From assembly GCA_964514655.1 (NCBI GenBank), contig CAZEQY010000051.1, positions 1 to 8,583 on the forward strand: 8,583 bases of DNA, in the 5' to 3' direction. The translations under genes and the position numbers were made by a program. This stretch comes from SZAS-7 sp964514655. GTDB lineage: Bacteria > Chlamydiota > Chlamydiia > Chlamydiales > FEN-1388. The stretch's first letter is position 1, and every line of letters begins with the position of its first letter. Below, piece by piece: positions 5,338-8,583 of this stretch. A model generated the notes under the pieces. It was not told the DNA's origin, did no database searches, and saw only the letters and a list, made by a program, of their open reading frames with translations.

Positions 5338-8181
5338 ATGAGCATAGATTCATTAGTGGGTCAAATTGAAAGACTGACATTAGAGGTGCCTGAACTTGGG
5401 CAAAAAACCTCAGAGATTTGCCATACGTTTGCACGTGAAAAAGTGGTTGCAATAAAGAGACTTTTAACGGGCAATAGAGCTTTTAGTCCCAGTAGAGAGC
5501 TTGTTCAGAAAATTATACAACTCATAGATTCTAGTGAAAGTGATGACTCAGTGAAGGGGTTTAGGTCACAACTTGCAAGATCCTACAATATTGAAGAGTC
5601 CTCCAGTCTCTTGGGACAGATAATGAGCGCTGTAGGCTCGATTTTTAGCATAAAACATCTTCTAGGAAGGAACGATAATGGAAGATGGCGAATTTCAGAA
5701 AATTATTTAAAACGAATTGGTAAGGATCGCTTTTACGAACATGTTAAAAAAGTCCCAGTCACGACTTTGATTATTGATCGAGTCAAAAAACCACCATTGG
5801 TCTACACAGGAAAAAATTTACAGCGATTGGTTTCACATCAGGCTGAACTGAGCACCCTCATAGAAGAAGTTACTCTTCGCCTAGACACGGGCGAGACGAT
5901 TGGAATGATGGGAAAGGCATTATACTCCCTCTGTACTCAATCACGAGTACAAGAATCACTCGTTTCCACTACTCCACTTGGCGACTTCACACACATTCAA
6001 GAAGCTATAGAGAACATATCACTAAATGGTTTTTGCGAGATTGTTTCTAAGGTTACAACGGGAAATTTTGACGAGCCTGCTTTGCCTGGTGTTTTATTAA
6101 GGATTATTGTTTCTCATCTTCCGAACCAGACCTTTCTTAACTGCAGGAGGGTCTGTAAAGCGTGGCACCATGCCTTGGAGGATCAGTCGGCATGGGTTAA
6201 TAGAATATTTCCTATGAACATCTCATTAGGACCTATGCCTGCCCACGCAATTTTTTTTAGCCCCATATCATACAAGCCTGAGGAAGATCAGTGGCAAGCT
6301 ATGAGACATCGAATAAAAGACATAGTCTTTCTTGCCAAAAACGGCCATATTGGGGCACAAATTGAATTAGCACAGAGGGTTTTCTTAAATAAGGGCAGTT
6401 ATGAGCTTGATAGGGGGATAGCCCTTGATTGGATACGCCAATCAAAGAGTGCAAAATCGCTTTATGCCCGCGGCGTTAATTGCCCCATGACTGATTTCAT
6501 TCGTGATTCGGCATATATGGGGTACGCTCCGGCACAAAACAAGTTGGGTAGAGCATATCAAGAAGGCGATCAGGTACCCATAGATCTAAAAGAAGCTGAA
6601 AAATGGTATCTTCTTGCTGCAGGACAGGGCTATATGTATGCAGAGAATAATTTGGGAGCGCTCTATTTGGATTCTAATAAAGATGAGTCTTTACGTTGGA
6701 GTCTTCGCGCTGCAAGAAAAGGACATCCAGAAGCTCAATGTCGTGCGGCTTCTCTACTCTATGAACGTGCCAAAAATAGTAATGATTTGATAGAGGTAAT
6801 TGGCTGGTTACAACATGCTGCTGACCAGAACTTCATAGACGCTTTCTACTCACTTGCCACCATATATCGAGATAATGAAAAGCTGAGAAACTATAAAGAA
6901 GCGGCTAGATACTTTGAGCTCGCCGCAAGCGAACAGCATAGCCTCAGTCAATATTGTCTAGGCTTACTTCACTACAATGGACATGGCGTTCCTAAAAATG
7001 CACAGGAAGCCGCAAATTGGTATCTCCTTGCTGCAGAGCAGGGCGTTCCAGATGCTCAGTATAGATTGGGTAAACTGCATTACGAAGGCGATGGAATGCC
7101 GGAAGATTTTGCAGAAGCTTTCAACTGGCTTCTTCGCGCAGCAGAACAGGGCCATTTGGAATCGCAGTTTTACGTAGGGATCATGTACAAAGATGGCAAG
7201 GGTGTTGTGGCAAATAACGATGAGGCCTGTAAATGGCTCACATCCGCAGCAGATAATGGCCATGTAGAATCTTCATTTTTACTTGGAAATGCCTACCGAA
7301 ATGGGATTGTAATTCCAGAAAACTTGGAACAAGCATTCAAAAGATTTTCCTTTGCTGCCGAGCGGGGTCATAGAGAAGCTCAATACTGTTTAGGTCTTAT
7401 GTATGCAGATGGAGAGGGAGTAGAGGCAGATCATGAAGAAGCTGCTAAATGGTACCATCTTTCTGCTAAACAAGGATGCACCTATGCCCAGTACATGTTA
7501 GGGCACATATACCAATACGGTATCGGAGTGGCTCAGGATATAAAGATAGCAATAAAGTGGTATGAATTTGCTGCATTAGATGGAGTTGAAAGATCTGACA
7601 AAGAAAATAGAGAATTGGAAGAATTAATAGCAGAACTACGTAGTAGGTACTTAATACTTTCACAACGATCTCTTAGCCGCGATCTTCATGAGATATGCAG
7701 CAAACAACTACCTCAGGCAGCCCTCACAAATATGCTCTGCACATACATGGCAAAGGAACTGTTCTACTTTCCAAACACTCAGCCTGAAGATCTTCTCGCA
7801 CTGTTATCTGATGTAAAAGGGGTGCGTCTTCCTAAAAGCGAGGAAATTTTAGCTGAGGTAGAAAATCTACGACATGAAGAGTGTATCAGCGCTTTTAGGG
7901 AACTCCTAAATCCTACGTCAAATGCCTACAGCTCTCATAAAAGCTTGAATGCTTCTATCAGAAAACTTGTATCGATGCTCAAAAAAACAACGCTTAGAAA
8001 AGATGAGTTAGCAGAATTTGCGATAGCTCTGCCTCCGGCTCTTTCTGAAGGAAGGCCTGAAATGATGCTCACAAATGTCAATGCCTTCAGGCTCGATAAA
8101 GAGTTTAAAACTATCTGCCAGGAACTTTGGAACCATCTTGGACTTGGAAAACTGATTCTCGCATTTAACGAAGAGAAGTAA
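5338..8181 (+). CDS. F-box and Sel1-repeat protein, candidate host-directed effector
   Basis: This 947-residue protein has four regions. Residues 1-245 are helical and unrecognised. Residues 249-286 form a clear F-box (LPGVLLRIIVSHLPNQTFLN, then CRRVCKAWHHALEDQSAW) with the conserved LP, LP, RRVCKxW and final Trp positions. Residues about 332-750 hold ten to eleven Sel1 repeats, best from 392 on, of the form AQYxLGxxYxxGxGVxxDxxEAxKWYxxAAxQGx. The repeat period is about 36 residues, with three or four shorter copies. Residues 751-947 are helical and unrecognised. Eukaryotic F-boxes bind SKP1 in SCF ubiquitin ligases, and Sel1 repeats make TPR-like protein-binding solenoids. By analogy this could recruit host targets to ubiquitination, which is inference. 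No signal peptide or membrane segment is seen, so any export would be by a non-Sec route. The start follows GAGG by 4 bases and a good promoter. It is the next gene after the LRR/zinc-ribbon unit. Confidence 0.9.
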   Translation: MSIDSLVGQIERLTLEVPELGQKTSEICHTFAREKVVAIKRLLTGNRAFSPSRELVQKIIQLIDSSESDDSVKGFRSQLARSYNIEESSSLLGQIMSAVGSIFSIKHLLGRNDNGRWRISENYLKRIGKDRFYEHVKKVPVTTLIIDRVKKPPLVYTGKNLQRLVSHQAELSTLIEEVTLRLDTGETIGMMGKALYSLCTQSRVQESLVSTTPLGDFTHIQEAIENISLNGFCEIVSKVTTGNFDEPALPGVLLRIIVSHLPNQTFLNCRRVCKAWHHALEDQSAWVNRIFPMNISLGPMPAHAIFFSPISYKPEEDQWQAMRHRIKDIVFLAKNGHIGAQIELAQRVFLNKGSYELDRGIALDWIRQSKSAKSLYARGVNCPMTDFIRDSAYMGYAPAQNKLGRAYQEGDQVPIDLKEAEKWYLLAAGQGYMYAENNLGALYLDSNKDESLRWSLRAARKGHPEAQCRAASLLYERAKNSNDLIEVIGWLQHAADQNFIDAFYSLATIYRDNEKLRNYKEAARYFELAASEQHSLSQYCLGLLHYNGHGVPKNAQEAANWYLLAAEQGVPDAQYRLGKLHYEGDGMPEDFAEAFNWLLRAAEQGHLESQFYVGIMYKDGKGVVANNDEACKWLTSAADNGHVESSFLLGNAYRNGIVIPENLEQAFKRFSFAAERGHREAQYCLGLMYADGEGVEADHEEAAKWYHLSAKQGCTYAQYMLGHIYQYGIGVAQDIKIAIKWYEFAALDGVERSDKENRELEELIAELRSRYLILSQRSLSRDLHEICSKQLPQAALTNMLCTYMAKELFYFPNTQPEDLLALLSDVKGVRLPKSEEILAEVENLRHEECISAFRELLNPTSNAYSSHKSLNASIRKLVSMLKKTTLRKDELAEFAIALPPALSEGRPEMMLTNVNAFRLDKEFKTICQELWNHLGLGKLILAFNEEK
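6511..7590 (+). repeat. Sel1-repeat-encoding tandem DNA repeat, about 108 bp period
   Basis: The better Sel1 units repeat every 108 bp, as seen between 7015 and 7123, where the AATTGG/AACTGG motif and the following CTT-GC-GCAGAxCAGGGC recur. The unit at 6601-6630 matches 7015-7044 at 26 of 30 bases, so some copies are similar at DNA level and not only in protein. Spacing between these two is 414 bp because intermediate units are shorter. Other units are divergent in DNA sequence. Confidence 0.6.
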
Positions 8182-8572
8182 AATAGCCTGTGCGCATGAT
8201 TTTATTCTTTGGTTCTTACCCGATGCAAAGTATCTCGTAGCTCAGCGCTATGATATTGTCGCGATAAATGGCAGCTTTTCGCTCATACGCCCCATTTGGG
8301 CAATCTTCTCCCCATCTCCCTTGACTTTCCTCCTCCTCACACAAGTTTATGTTGCTAAACATAATGCTCTGTTACAGTTAGAAGATACACTAAAAGCAAA
8401 GGGGATCCCTCCTCTTGGAACCACCGACGCAAAAAAAATCTATGCCTTATTTATTCCTGAAAAGCCAAAACAGCTCGATCTTGCACCAGACGTCCGCATA
8501 GTAGATGCAAAAGAAGTTCTCGCAGCTTTAAGGAATAGGAAATTCAAAGGGGGCTGGTGGTTTTTCGCCTAG
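8156..8572 (+). pseudogene. 5'-truncated remnant of an unrecognised gene
   Basis: The frame is open from just after a TGA at 8153-8155 to the TAG at 8570-8572. It overlaps the 3' end of the F-box gene for about 26 bases in a different frame. From about 8183 it looks like genuine protein: DFILWFLPDAKYLVAQRYDI, then a hydrophobic Phe/Pro/Leu-rich stretch, then KAKGIPPLGTTDAKKIYALF and DVRIVDAKEVLAALRNRKF. No ATG or GTG starts it. The TTG at 8321 falls mid-sequence with no ribosome site and would give only 83 residues. I take it as the C-terminal 120-130 residues of a gene whose front was lost at a junction near the end of the F-box gene. Alternatives are a real 83-residue gene from TTG 8321 or a frameshifted gene. 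I cannot name its family. No terminator for the F-box gene is evident between 8182 and 8320. Confidence 0.5.
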
Positions 8573-8576
8573 GAGA
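8571..8576 (+). promoter_or_regulatory. Shine-Dalgarno-like AGGAGA at the window edge
   Basis: AGGAGA overlaps the TAG of the preceding frame and is followed by seven bases to the window end. It would suit a start codon one or a few bases beyond 8583. This would mean the remnant at 8156-8572 once belonged to an operon continuing rightward. The start itself is not visible. Confidence 0.35.
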
Positions 8577-8583
8577 AAACCGC

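Noticed and set aside
6964..7263. A 99-codon open frame on the - strand inside the Sel1 region
   Set aside because: It lies wholly antisense to a well-supported repeat protein, and its composition is what an antisense read of repeated Sel1 codons gives. No ribosome site is seen.
6331..7590. Possible CRISPR-like or satellite repeat array
   Set aside because: The periodicity is coding (108 bp = 36 codons) and explained by Sel1 repeats. There are no constant repeats with unique spacers.

Overview
The window is moderately AT-rich bacterial DNA with every supported gene on the + strand. It combines a broken IS256-type transposase with proteins built from eukaryote-style modules: cysteine-containing leucine-rich repeats, an F-box, Sel1 repeats and TPR-like helices. 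That mix is typical of obligate intracellular symbionts or pathogens of amoebae and other protists. Environmental chlamydiae (Parachlamydia, Protochlamydia, Waddlia or Simkania relatives) are my best guess. Other amoeba-associated lineages such as Legionella-like or Holosporales bacteria cannot be excluded from sequence alone.

Layout. Positions 1-1221 hold the right-hand part of an IS256-family element. Its transposase keeps the DDE catalytic core but has no recognisable N-terminus or start codon in frame. Positions 1222-1540 are non-coding, with a good intrinsic terminator at 1260-1306 and a perfect TATAAT box at 1409-1414. Positions 1541-4936 read as one tightly packed transcription unit of four genes. 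These are an unrecognised protein of about 305 residues with a hydrophobic N-terminus, a 75-residue protein overlapping it by ATGA, a 606-residue LRR-only protein 12 bases later, and a zinc-ribbon protein 13 bases after that. The zinc-ribbon gene appears to be cut by a one-base loss in an A tract, and its TPR-like tail continues in another frame to 5241.

A short AT-rich gap (5242-5337) carries a good sigma70-type promoter (TTGATA, 17 bp, TATATT). An inverted repeat there covers both the predicted transcription start and the Shine-Dalgarno sequence. It precedes a 947-residue protein with a clear F-box at about 249-286 and some ten to eleven Sel1 repeats at about 332-750. Downstream, 8156-8572 is an open frame with coding character but no credible start. 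It looks like the truncated 3' end of an unrecognised gene, and a Shine-Dalgarno-like sequence follows at the window edge.

Interpretation (inference). The most interesting unit is the pair formed by the LRR-only protein and the F-box/Sel1 protein. Eukaryotic FBXL proteins join an F-box (which docks on SKP1 in SCF ubiquitin ligases) to this same cysteine-containing LRR type. Here the two modules sit in neighbouring genes, and the F-box is fused to Sel1 repeats instead. Both are plausible secreted effectors acting on host ubiquitination. Nothing in the sequence proves secretion or joint action.
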